This document shows positions 1 through 4,908 of a DNA stretch of 5,057 nt, piece after piece; the stretch's first letter is position 1, and each line of letters begins with the position of its first letter. The notes below the pieces were generated by a model. That model saw only the letters and a program-made list of their open reading frames with translations, was not told the origin of the DNA and ran no database searches. Both the position numbers and the translations under genes were made by a program. This stretch comes from an uncultured Actinoplanes sp. (GTDB lineage Bacteria > Actinomycetota > Actinomycetes > Mycobacteriales > Micromonosporaceae). Location of the stretch: the NCBI GenBank assembly GCA_934667465.1, contig CAKUMG010000534.1, positions 1-5,057 of the forward strand, given 5' to 3'.

Positions 1-98
1 GTGAACATCAGCGTGATGATCACGATGTAGAAGACATTGGGGATGAGGTGCTTCGCTATGAGGCGGAAGGTGCCCGCCCCCAGGGACCGCGAGGCCAG
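1..98 (-). other. ABC transporter permease-like segment (EAA loop), partial
   Basis: In the same frame as the NUDIX start, residues 96-127 read LASRSLGAGTFRLIAKHLIP, then NVFYIVIITLMF. This fits the permease EAA-loop pattern (EAA-x3-G-x9-I-x-L-P): LAS, RSL, G102, AGTFRLIAK, HLIP. The KHLIPN ending followed by a hydrophobic stretch is typical of the OppC/DppC-type inner-membrane subunits of peptide or nickel importers, where the loop contacts the ATPase. Bases 1-60 hold 29 G+C of 60, against 44 of 60 in 61-120, and include the codons ATA and AAT, which are uncommon in a genome this GC-rich. No permease start or upstream transmembrane segments are present, so this is a piece of a gene joined to the NUDIX frame, by recombination or by assembly error. 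A chance match over so short a stretch cannot be fully excluded. Confidence 0.55.
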
Positions 99-383
99 GA
101 AGAACTCCTGCTCCTGCCGGTACCGGACGTTGTCGAACGAGAACTCGGTCACCTCGTGGTGGACCGGCTCGCCCAGCTCACCGGGCTCCACGCGCAGGCC
201 GGTCTCCTCGAAGAGCTCCCGGGAGGCGCCCTCGGCGGGCGTCTCCCCGGCGTCGAGGCCACCGCCCGGGGTGAACCACCAGTGCTGGTCGGGGCGGGCC
301 GGGTCACCGCCGTGCAGCAGCAGCACCCGCTCCTCGGCGTTGACGAGTAGCACGCGGGAGGCCCGCCGCTCGATGTACGTCAC
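1..383 (-). CDS. NUDIX hydrolase, N-terminal part; running in frame into permease-like sequence and off the window
   Basis: Partial gene, open through the left edge; 127 complete codons are visible. Residues 1-96 look like a normal NUDIX hydrolase: an opening beta strand (SRVLLVNAEERVLLLHG), a WWFTPGG segment at 35-41, and a complete Nudix box (G41-x5-E47-x7-R55-E56-L-x-E59-E60-x-G62-L). The box glutamates bind the metal that assists hydrolysis of nucleoside-diphosphate-linked substrates; the substrate cannot be told. The start is a GTG 29 bases after the lepB stop, with only a weak ribosome binding site. A NUDIX gene after clustered signal peptidase genes is a known actinomycete arrangement. 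From about residue 97 the sequence no longer resembles a NUDIX domain: the usual tryptophan-rich C-terminal strands and helix are missing, and an ABC-permease-like stretch follows without a stop. The NUDIX part is secure; whether the fused product is real is doubtful. Confidence 0.8.
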   Translation of the reverse strand, partial: MTYIERRASRVLLVNAEERVLLLHGGDPARPDQHWWFTPGGGLDAGETPAEGASRELFEETGLRVEPGELGEPVHHEVTEFSFDNVRYRQEQEFFLASRSLGAGTFRLIAKHLIPNVFYIVIITLMF

Positions 384-412
384 GGCACCAGCTTATTGCG
401 CGGTGGCGGATC

Positions 413-1063
413 TTATTTGGCGGGCGTCGCGTCCGGGATGCTCTCGAAGCCGTCCGGCACGGACAACCAGGTGGCACGGCCGACGGGCCAGAAGATCGTG
501 AAGGCGCGCCCGACCACGGCATCCGCCTTGATCGTGGCCTCCTGGATGTCCTCGGTCTGCTCCCAGTGCTCCAGCGAGTCGCCGGACTGCGAGCGGTGGT
601 CACCCATGACCCAGAGCCGGCCGGGCGGCACGGTGATGTCGAACGGCTCGTCGGCGACGGGGTCCTGGACCCCGGCGTCGTCCTTGTAGACGTAGGGCTC
701 ATCGAGCGACTGGCCGTTGACCTGCAGGCGCTGCTGCGCGTCGCAGCAGACGATGTGGTCGCCGCCGACGCCGATGATGCGCTTGATGAAGTCTTCGCCC
801 TCGGTGCCGCTCTGCCAGTCGGCCGGCGCCTTGAAGACGACGATCTCGCCCCGGCGCGGCTCCCGGAAGTCGTAGACGAGCTTGTTGACGAGCACCCTGT
901 CCCACACGTTGAGCGTGTGCTCCATGGAGGGGGACGGGATGTAGAAGGTCTGCAGGACGAACGCCCGCACCAGGACGGCGACGAGGATCGCCACCCCCAC
1001 CAGGATCGGGAGCTCGCGCCAGAAGGAACCGTGGCGCTTTTCGCCGGTCTGCTCGTCAATCAC
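413..1063 (-). CDS. lepB: Type I signal peptidase (second of two)
   Basis: Membrane serine protease (family S26) that cuts signal peptides from secreted proteins on the outer face of the membrane. It has 216 residues, a compact length for a Gram-positive enzyme. A short cytoplasmic N-terminus leads into one transmembrane helix at about residues 18-40. The family boxes follow in order: PSPSMEHTL with nucleophile Ser46, DRVLVNKLVYDFREPRRGEI, DFIKRIIGVGGD with general base Lys94, and VMGDHRSQSGDS at 152-162. Adjacent cysteines C106-C107 also occur in the neighbouring paralogue. The GTG start overlaps the TGA of the upstream lepB as GTGA, with no strong ribosome binding site, so translation is probably coupled. 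It lacks the insert between the Ser and Lys boxes that its neighbour carries, so the two enzymes probably differ in substrate preference or membrane contact (inference). Confidence 0.95.
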   Translation of the reverse strand: MIDEQTGEKRHGSFWRELPILVGVAILVAVLVRAFVLQTFYIPSPSMEHTLNVWDRVLVNKLVYDFREPRRGEIVVFKAPADWQSGTEGEDFIKRIIGVGGDHIVCCDAQQRLQVNGQSLDEPYVYKDDAGVQDPVADEPFDITVPPGRLWVMGDHRSQSGDSLEHWEQTEDIQEATIKADAVVGRAFTIFWPVGRATWLSVPDGFESIPDATPAK

Positions 1064-1941
1064 GATCGGAGCCTACGTCGCCGGGGGCTCAAAGACAGTC
1101 CGGAACGCGCGGACAGACCCGCTGTCAGCAACATCGGGAGCGCCACGGCGGTGGTCCCGGGCTCCGGACGATGGTCGGGCGCGGCCTGCGCCACCGGGTG
1201 CTCCGCCGCGTACGCCTTCCAGTTGTCCGGCACGGAAAGGCTGGTGAACCGGCTGCTGGGCCAGACCACCACGAACGCGCGGCCGATCACGTTCTCGATC
1301 GGCACCGGGCCCTGGCAGCGCGCGTCCTGCGAGACCAGCCGGTGGTCGCCCATGACGAACATCTCACCCGGCGGGACGACTACCTCGTCGAACCGGCGGC
1401 TGCTGCACTGGCGCGGGTTGGGCGGCTGGTCGAGCGGCGAGTCCTCGAAGATGTACGGCTCGTCGATCGGATCCCCGTTGACGGTGATCCGGCCCTGGTC
1501 GTCGCAGCACGCCACCCGGTCGCCGGGTACGCCGATGACCCGCTTGATGAAGTCGCGCTCGCCCGGCCGGCCGACGCCCACGAGGTCGCCGATCGTGCGG
1601 CCGAGCCGCGCGCCGAACGTGTTGCTGACCGGCTCGTTCGGCTGCTCGGGCGCCCAGTTCTCGGTGCCGCGGAAGACGACGATCTCGCCGCGCTCCGGGT
1701 CGCGGATGTCGTAGACGACCTTGTTGACCAGGACCCGATCCTCGACGGCGAGCGTGTTCTCCATCGACCCCGAGGGGATGAAGAACGCCTGGACCAGGAA
1801 CGTGCGGATCAGCACGGCCAGGCAGAACGCCACCACCAGCAGGAGGGGCAGCTCCTGCCAGAGCGGCATCTCCTTGCGGCGGATCACCCGCCCGCGGCGC
1901 CGTCCGGAGGAGGAGCCCCGGTACCCCTGCATCGGTTCCAC
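1060..1941 (-). CDS. lepB: Type I signal peptidase (first of two)
   Basis: Signal peptidase I, 293 residues. A basic cytoplasmic N-terminus (several Arg/Lys at 14-23) precedes a transmembrane helix at about 32-54. Catalytic boxes: IPSGSMENTL with Ser59, the DRVLVNKVVYDIRDPERGEI region at 68-87, FIKRVIGVPGD with Lys133, and FVMGDHR at 195-201. Compared with the second paralogue it has about 26 extra residues between the Ser and Lys boxes (about 92-128), as well as C179 and C209 on either side of the GDHR box in addition to C145-C146. The C-terminal 50 residues extend beyond the usual end and include a moderately hydrophobic stretch (about 264-285) followed by RRRRLRS. This could be a second membrane anchor with a cytoplasmic tail, as some actinomycete signal peptidases have, but the hydrophobicity is marginal. 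The GTG start is preferred over the ATG at codon 4 because GGGAG lies 9 bases upstream of it. Confidence 0.95.
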   Translation of the reverse strand: MEPMQGYRGSSSGRRRGRVIRRKEMPLWQELPLLLVVAFCLAVLIRTFLVQAFFIPSGSMENTLAVEDRVLVNKVVYDIRDPERGEIVVFRGTENWAPEQPNEPVSNTFGARLGRTIGDLVGVGRPGERDFIKRVIGVPGDRVACCDDQGRITVNGDPIDEPYIFEDSPLDQPPNPRQCSSRRFDEVVVPPGEMFVMGDHRLVSQDARCQGPVPIENVIGRAFVVVWPSSRFTSLSVPDNWKAYAAEHPVAQAAPDHRPEPGTTAVALPMLLTAGLSARSGLSLSPRRRRLRS

Positions 1942-1950
1942 GCTACGTCT

Positions 1951-1955
1951 CTCCC
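1951..1955 (-). promoter_or_regulatory. Ribosome binding site that fixes the lepB GTG start
   Basis: GGGAG on the minus strand, 9 bases before the GTG at 1941. The in-frame ATG three codons later (1932) has only a poor GGA four bases away, so the GTG is the likelier start. Confidence 0.6.
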
Positions 1956-1986
1956 GCCGCCGTCCAGGCGTTCAGGCCCGGATACA

Positions 1987-2034
1987 GCACTACCGCCCGC
2001 AGTCCCCCGCGGGGAACAAGTCGGGCGGTAGTGC
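1987..2034 (-). terminator. Strong compound hairpin between rplS and lepB (terminator-like)
   Basis: The arms GCACTACCGCCCG (1987-1999) and CGGGCGGTAGTGC (2022-2034) form a perfect 13-base inverted repeat. Inside the 22-base loop a second stem forms on the minus strand: GTTCCC / GGGGAC around CGCG, six pairs including one G-U, at 2002-2017. The whole 48-base element would fold as a long two-stage hairpin. It ends 45 bases before the lepB GTG and begins 126 bases after the rplS stop. No T-run follows, as is common for proposed terminators in high-GC actinomycetes. It may end the ribosomal transcript, act as a processing barrier, or be an attenuator or operator for lepB; position favours separating the two transcription units. 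The repeat is seen directly; the function is inferred. Confidence 0.55.
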
Positions 2035-2048
2035 GAATGGCCCACCAC

Positions 2049-2069
2049 TGCGGCGAACGCCGCGGCAGC
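2049..2069 (-). repeat. GC-rich hairpin downstream of rplS
   Basis: The core GCGGCGAACGCCGC (2050-2063) is perfectly self-complementary apart from the centre. The flanking CTG (2049-2051) and CAG (2067-2069) allow an alternative fold, CTGC and GGCG pairing with CGCC and GCAG around a three-base bulge. It lies about 92 bases after the rplS stop and 15 bases ahead of the 48-base hairpin on the transcript. Tandem hairpins of this kind may act together as a termination or RNA-stability region. No T-run is present. Confidence 0.35.
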
Positions 2070-2160
2070 CCTGATTCCCATCCGTCACACGCGCAAGGCT
2101 ACTTCCCCCGCGCAGCAAACGTCAGTCCGAGTGAAGTTACGTCCCGGACCGCGAAGGGGT

Positions 2161-2520
2161 TCAGTTGGCGGTCTGCTTCTCGCGAAGCTCCTTGATCTTG
2201 GCCTTCTTGCCCCGGAGCTCACGCAGGTAGTAGAGCTTCGCCCGGCGGACGTCACCGCGGGTCACGACCTCGACCCGGTCGATCGACGGGCTGTGGATCG
2301 GGTAGGTGCGCTCGACACCGACGCCGAAGCTGATCTTGCGGACCTTGAAGGTCTCGCGCAGGCCACCGCCCTGACGGCTGATGACGATGCCCTGGAAGAC
2401 CTGGACGCGGGAGCGGTTGCCCTCCACGACCCGGGCGTAGACCTTGAGCGTGTCACCGGCCCGGAAGTCGGGCATGTCGGTGCGCTGCGACTGGGCGTCG
2501 AGAGCGTCCAGCGTGTTCAT
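2161..2520 (-). CDS. rplS: 50S ribosomal protein L19
   Basis: L19, 119 residues, the usual family length; it sits at the 30S-50S interface of the large subunit. Family signatures run throughout: [20 protein letters not shown] at 19-38, [19 protein letters not shown] at 40-58, [20 protein letters not shown] at 61-80, and [20 protein letters not shown] at 92-111. The ATG is supported by AGAGGA at 2527-2532, six bases upstream. An upstream extension is open in frame but lies inside trmD and has no family support. The gene is separated from trmD by 134 bases holding two hairpins and from lepB by 219 bases, so its expression may be adjusted separately from the genes on either side. I saw no clear promoter in the gap. 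Confidence 0.98.
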   Translation of the reverse strand: MNTLDALDAQSQRTDMPDFRAGDTLKVYARVVEGNRSRVQVFQGIVISRQGGGLRETFKVRKISFGVGVERTYPIHSPSIDRVEVVTRGDVRRAKLYYLRELRGKKAKIKELREKQTAN

Positions 2521-2541
2521 CGCTGTTCCTCTATCCTCAAA

Positions 2542-2563
2542 GCGCACCGGGAGTTCGATGCGC
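2542..2563 (-). promoter_or_regulatory. Hairpin in the rplS leader, just before its ribosome binding site
   Basis: On the minus strand GCGCATC (2563-2557) pairs with GGTGCGC (2548-2542) around the loop GAACTCCC, giving seven pairs with one U-G. It ends 9 bases before the AGAGGA ribosome binding site. The position suits a translational control element or L19 autoregulatory leader, but the sequence does not match a leader that I can name. Confidence 0.35.
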
Positions 2564-2615
2564 GAATGGGTCCTGCTGATCCCCGGCACAAGTGATCGTG
2601 GTCGTGGATCCTCGC

Positions 2616-2642
2616 TCGTCCCGGCCACGGCGTGGGAGACGA
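2616..2642 (-). terminator. Hairpin just after trmD (possible terminator or attenuator)
   Basis: On the transcript TCGTCTC (2642-2636) pairs with GGGACGA (2622-2616), seven pairs with one U-G. It encloses a perfect CCAC/GTGG stem with a GCC loop and a two-base bulge. It starts 12 bases after the trmD stop. No T-run follows. It may partly end transcription or mark processing between trmD and rplS. Structure seen, role inferred. Confidence 0.4.
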
Positions 2643-2654
2643 ACGGCAACCTCC

Positions 2655-3419
2655 CTACTTTGCCACACCCGACCCCGGGACCCGAAATCCGGCTTCCTCG
2701 ATCGCCGCCCGATCCTTGTTGTCCAGCTTTTCCGACGGGTACGCCGCGAAGAGGTCCGGGCGGCGGGAGGCGGTCCGGAGCAGCGACTGCGTCCGCCGCC
2801 AGCGCGCGATCTTCCCGTGGTCGCCGGAGCGCAGCACCTCGGGCACCTCGCGGCCCTCCCACACGGCCGGCTTGGTGTAGACCGGCGCCTCCAGGAGCCC
2901 GTCGCCGTGCGACTCCTCGGTCAGCGACTCGGCGTTGCCCAGCACCCCGGGCAGCAGCCGGGTGACGGCCTCGAGGATCACGATGACCGCCACCTCGCCA
3001 CCGAACAGCACGTAGTCACCGAGCGAGATCTCGCGTACGGGCATCCGGTCGGCCGCCGCGTCGATCACGCGCTGGTCGATGCCTTCGTAGCGACCGCACG
3101 CGAAGACCAGGTGGTCCAGCCCCGCCAGCTCGTGCGCCTGCGCCTGCGTGAACGGCGCGCCCACCGGCGACGGCACCACCAGCACGGACGACGGCGTGGC
3201 GACGGCGTCGAGCGCGTCGGCCCACGGCTGCGGCCGCATGACCATGCCGGGCCCGCCGCCGTACGGGGTGTCGTCGACCGTGCGGTGCACGTCCGACGTC
3301 CAGGTGCGCAGGTCGTGCACGGTGAGGTCGAGGGTCCCGGCGCCCCTGGCCTTGCCGATCAGCGACAGGTCCAGGGGTGCGAAGTATTCCGGGAAGATCG
3401 AGACGATGTCGACGCGCAC
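2655..3419 (-). CDS. trmD: tRNA (guanine-N1)-methyltransferase TrmD
   Basis: Transfers a methyl group from S-adenosylmethionine to N1 of G37 next to the anticodon, which prevents +1 frameshifting. 254 residues, the normal full length. N-terminal SPOUT domain: [11 protein letters not shown] at 3-13, [13 protein letters not shown] at 49-61, and trefoil-knot cofactor loops VPSPVGAPF (82-90), CGRYEGID (108-115) and [11 protein letters not shown] (132-142). R154 in [10 protein letters not shown] and D173 in [10 protein letters not shown] correspond to the conserved catalytic Arg and Asp. The C-terminal tRNA-binding domain includes YTKPAVWEG at 181-189 and [11 protein letters not shown]. The start is a GTG 15 bases after the rimM stop, with only a weak AAAGAG site, which suggests translational coupling to rimM. 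The enzyme works as a dimer in the cytoplasm. Confidence 0.98.
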   Translation of the reverse strand: MRVDIVSIFPEYFAPLDLSLIGKARGAGTLDLTVHDLRTWTSDVHRTVDDTPYGGGPGMVMRPQPWADALDAVATPSSVLVVPSPVGAPFTQAQAHELAGLDHLVFACGRYEGIDQRVIDAAADRMPVREISLGDYVLFGGEVAVIVILEAVTRLLPGVLGNAESLTEESHGDGLLEAPVYTKPAVWEGREVPEVLRSGDHGKIARWRRTQSLLRTASRRPDLFAAYPSEKLDNKDRAAIEEAGFRVPGSGVAK

Positions 3420-3434
3420 GACGGGGGGCTCTTT

Positions 3435-4007
3435 CTAGAGATCGAGCAGGCCCTCGGGCAGGTCGGTGACGATCCGGCCCGCGGTCAGGTCGACGGTCGG
3501 GACCATCGCGCTGACGAACGGGATGAGCGCGGTGCCGCCCGTGGCCTTCTTGAGGACGAGGAGATCGGAGGCGGGAGCGTGGTCGATGCGGGCGACCTCG
3601 CCGAGCACCGTGCCCTCCTGGTCGACGACCGACAGCCCGACGAGCTGGTGGTCGAGGAACTCGTCCGGGTCGTCCGGGGCGGGCATGCTCTCGCTGTCGA
3701 GCTGCAGGAACACGCCGCGCAGCTCCTCGGCGAGGTTGCGGTCGTGCACGCCCTCGAACTGGGCGATGATCTTGCCCTGGTGCCAGCGCAGCGACTCCAG
3801 GGTGAGGCTTTCCGGCACCTGCCACCGCTCGCCCGGGGCGGGAGCGGCAGACGCCGGGCCGGCCTTCACCCGGCGGTCCCGGGGGACCTCCGTGGCAAAG
3901 ACCGACCCGGCGACGAATCTCGCCTCTGGGTCGTCGGTGCGGACCGTCACAAGAACTTCCCCACGGATGCCGTGGGGCTTACCGATCTGACCGACTACCA
4001 GCAGCAT
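3435..4007 (-). CDS. rimM: Ribosome maturation factor RimM
   Basis: Assembly factor for the 30S head that binds ribosomal protein S19 and assists 16S rRNA processing. 190 residues, a little longer than the enterobacterial protein. The N-terminal RimM beta-barrel (about 3-103) opens with VVGQIGKPHGIRGEV, the family signature, and includes ESLRWHQGKIIAQFEGVHDR at 71-90. A short acidic linker (PAPDDPDE) leads into the C-terminal PRC barrel (about 116-187), which has LDHQLVGLSVVD, GEVARIDHAP and IPFVSAMVPTVD, ending DLPEGLLDL. An Ala/Pro-rich loop at about 48-62 is extra relative to short RimM proteins. The ATG follows the khpA stop by 17 bases with no recognisable ribosome binding site, so coupled translation from khpA is likely. 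Confidence 0.96.
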   Translation of the reverse strand: MLLVVGQIGKPHGIRGEVLVTVRTDDPEARFVAGSVFATEVPRDRRVKAGPASAAPAPGERWQVPESLTLESLRWHQGKIIAQFEGVHDRNLAEELRGVFLQLDSESMPAPDDPDEFLDHQLVGLSVVDQEGTVLGEVARIDHAPASDLLVLKKATGGTALIPFVSAMVPTVDLTAGRIVTDLPEGLLDL

Positions 4008-4024
4008 CGTGTGACAACAGCCGA

Positions 4025-4282
4025 TCAGTAGGCGTCGACGATGTCGACGCGGATGCCGCGCCCACCGATCGACCCGATGACCTGGCGCAGCGCCTTGGCC
4101 GTGCGCCCGCCGCGCCCGATGACCGTTCCCAGGTCCTCGGGGTGCACGCGCACCTCGAGCCGCTTGCCGCGGCGCGAGTCGACCAGCCGCACCCGGACGT
4201 CGTCCGGGTTGTCGACGATGCCCTTGACGAGGTGCTCCAGCGCAGGCCGGAGCGCCCCGTCAGCTCGCGTCGGCGCCGGCAC
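4025..4282 (-). CDS. khpA: KhpA-type single KH-domain RNA-binding protein
   Basis: Small RNA-binding protein found between rpsP and rimM in many Gram-positive bacteria (KhpA, formerly YlqC). In other species it pairs with KhpB and binds many RNAs, with effects on cell division and growth; no partner is visible here. 85 residues from the GTG at 4282. The KH fold occupies about 12-83: [30 protein letters not shown], then the GRGG loop (56-59, the GxxG that holds the RNA backbone), [17 protein letters not shown] and a closing strand RVDIVDAY. The GTG start lies inside the last codons of rpsP (23-base overlap including its stop) and is chosen because AAGGA lies 8 bases upstream and no other ATG, GTG or TTG precedes the KH core closely. 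The first 8 residues are unlike the family and may vary. Confidence 0.93.
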   Translation of the reverse strand: MPAPTRADGALRPALEHLVKGIVDNPDDVRVRLVDSRRGKRLEVRVHPEDLGTVIGRGGRTAKALRQVIGSIGGRGIRVDIVDAY

Positions 4283-4796
4283 CGGCCGGGTCCTTCGCGT
4301 CCTCGGCGACGGCCTCACGGTTCGGCTCGGCCGGGTCGACAGCCTTGGTGTCGGTCGGGCGGCCCTCGGCGACCTCGGGCGCGGCCGGGGTCTTGTCCTC
4401 GGCGGGCTTCTCGGCCTTGGCCTTCTTCGGGGTCTGCGCCTTGGGCGTCTCGACACCGGCGGCGGCCTTGGCCTCGGCCTCGTAGGCGGCCTGACGGTTC
4501 GCCTTCTCGGGGGCCACGAGCAGCGGCGGCGGGGCCGGCAGGCCCTTGAACTGCTGCCAGTCGCCGGTCTTCTCGAGGATGCGCTGCACGGCCTCGGACG
4601 GCTGCGCGCCGACCGACAGCCAGTACTGCACGCGCTCGCTCTTGACCTCGATCACCGAGGGGTCGTGCTTGGGCTGGTAGATGCCCACGTACTCGATGGC
4701 GCGGCCGTCGCGCTTGGTGCGCGAGTCGGCGACGACGATGCGGTACTGCGGGTTGCGGATCTTGCCCATCCGCAGGAGCCGGATCTTAACGGCCAC
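4260..4796 (-). CDS. rpsP: 30S ribosomal protein S16 with long C-terminal tail
   Basis: S16, needed for early 30S assembly. Residues 1-85 are the conserved body: [20 protein letters not shown] at 3-22, [20 protein letters not shown] at 23-42, and [20 protein letters not shown] at 56-75. The rest, about residues 88-178, is a low-complexity tail rich in Ala, Pro, Lys, Glu and Asp that probably has no fixed structure. Actinomycete S16 proteins commonly have such tails; 178 residues is at the long end (many bacteria have about 80-100). The GTG start is backed by TTGGAG at 4807-4812, ten bases upstream, and by the canonical VKIRLLRMG opening. It is the first gene of the rpsP-khpA-rimM-trmD unit, and its 3' end contains the khpA ribosome binding site and start codon. 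Confidence 0.97.
   Translation of the reverse strand: MAVKIRLLRMGKIRNPQYRIVVADSRTKRDGRAIEYVGIYQPKHDPSVIEVKSERVQYWLSVGAQPSEAVQRILEKTGDWQQFKGLPAPPPLLVAPEKANRQAAYEAEAKAAAGVETPKAQTPKKAKAEKPAEDKTPAAPEVAEGRPTDTKAVDPAEPNREAVAEDAKDPAGAGADAS
4291..4295 (-). promoter_or_regulatory. khpA ribosome binding site inside the rpsP coding sequence
   Basis: AAGGA on the minus strand, 8 bases before the GTG at 4282. It sits inside the codons for A167-K168-D169 of S16. It decides the khpA start and implies that khpA translation is tied to that of rpsP. Confidence 0.6.
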
Positions 4797-4818
4797 GGTT
4801 GTTTCGCTCCAAGTAAAG

Positions 4819-4845
4819 ACGTGGGTGAGTCGCCGGAACCCACGT
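4819..4845 (-). promoter_or_regulatory. Hairpin in the rpsP leader, before its ribosome binding site
   Basis: ACGTGGGT (4845-4838) and ACCCACGT (4826-4819) on the transcript form a perfect 8-pair stem with an 11-base loop, ending 6 bases before the TTGGAG site. The 5' arm overlaps a 10-base palindrome CCCACGTGGG (4839-4848), which could instead be a protein-binding site or a competing fold. A translational control role for S16 is plausible but unproven. Confidence 0.4.
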
Positions 4846-4872
4846 GGGGAGTGGGACCGTTGTCTCGTGGAC

Positions 4873-4908
4873 CGGCAGGCCAGGGGTTAGAGGGCGCCTC
4901 GCCTGCCG
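4873..4908 (-). repeat. Compound inverted repeat upstream of rpsP
   Basis: The arms CGGCAGGC (4873-4880) and GCCTGCCG (4901-4908) are perfect inverted repeats of 8 bases. The loop holds a second stem, GAGG/CCTC around a 3-base loop (4890-4900), directly abutting the outer arm, so the two could stack into a helix of about 12 pairs with a 9-base bulge. It may be the terminator of a gene beyond the right edge or part of the rpsP leader. Transcript start data would decide. Confidence 0.4.

Noticed and set aside
566..2031. Two long plus-strand frames (566-1714 and 1171-2031)
   Set aside because: Both are antisense to the two lepB genes and have shadow-frame composition.
1884..2081. 65-codon minus-strand frame across the lepB start
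   Set aside because: It overlaps the lepB start and the inverted repeat, has no ribosome binding site that I can see and no family likeness.
2521..2862. N-terminal extension of rplS by 114 codons
   Set aside because: The frame is open, but it overlaps trmD. L19 begins at the ATG at 2520, which has a good ribosome binding site.
3016..3825. 269-codon minus-strand frame overlapping trmD and rimM
   Set aside because: An Arg/Ala/Pro-rich alternate frame of two firmly identified genes.
2592..4031. 479-codon open frame on the plus strand
   Set aside because: It lies opposite trmD and rimM, which are certain. The Arg/Asp/Val/Leu/His-rich sequence is typical of a shadow frame in GC-rich DNA, and no family is recognisable.
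4283..4456. Arg/Pro-rich extension of khpA by 58 codons
   Set aside because: It is the alternate frame of the rpsP tail, and the GTG at 4282 with AAGGA gives the expected small KH protein.
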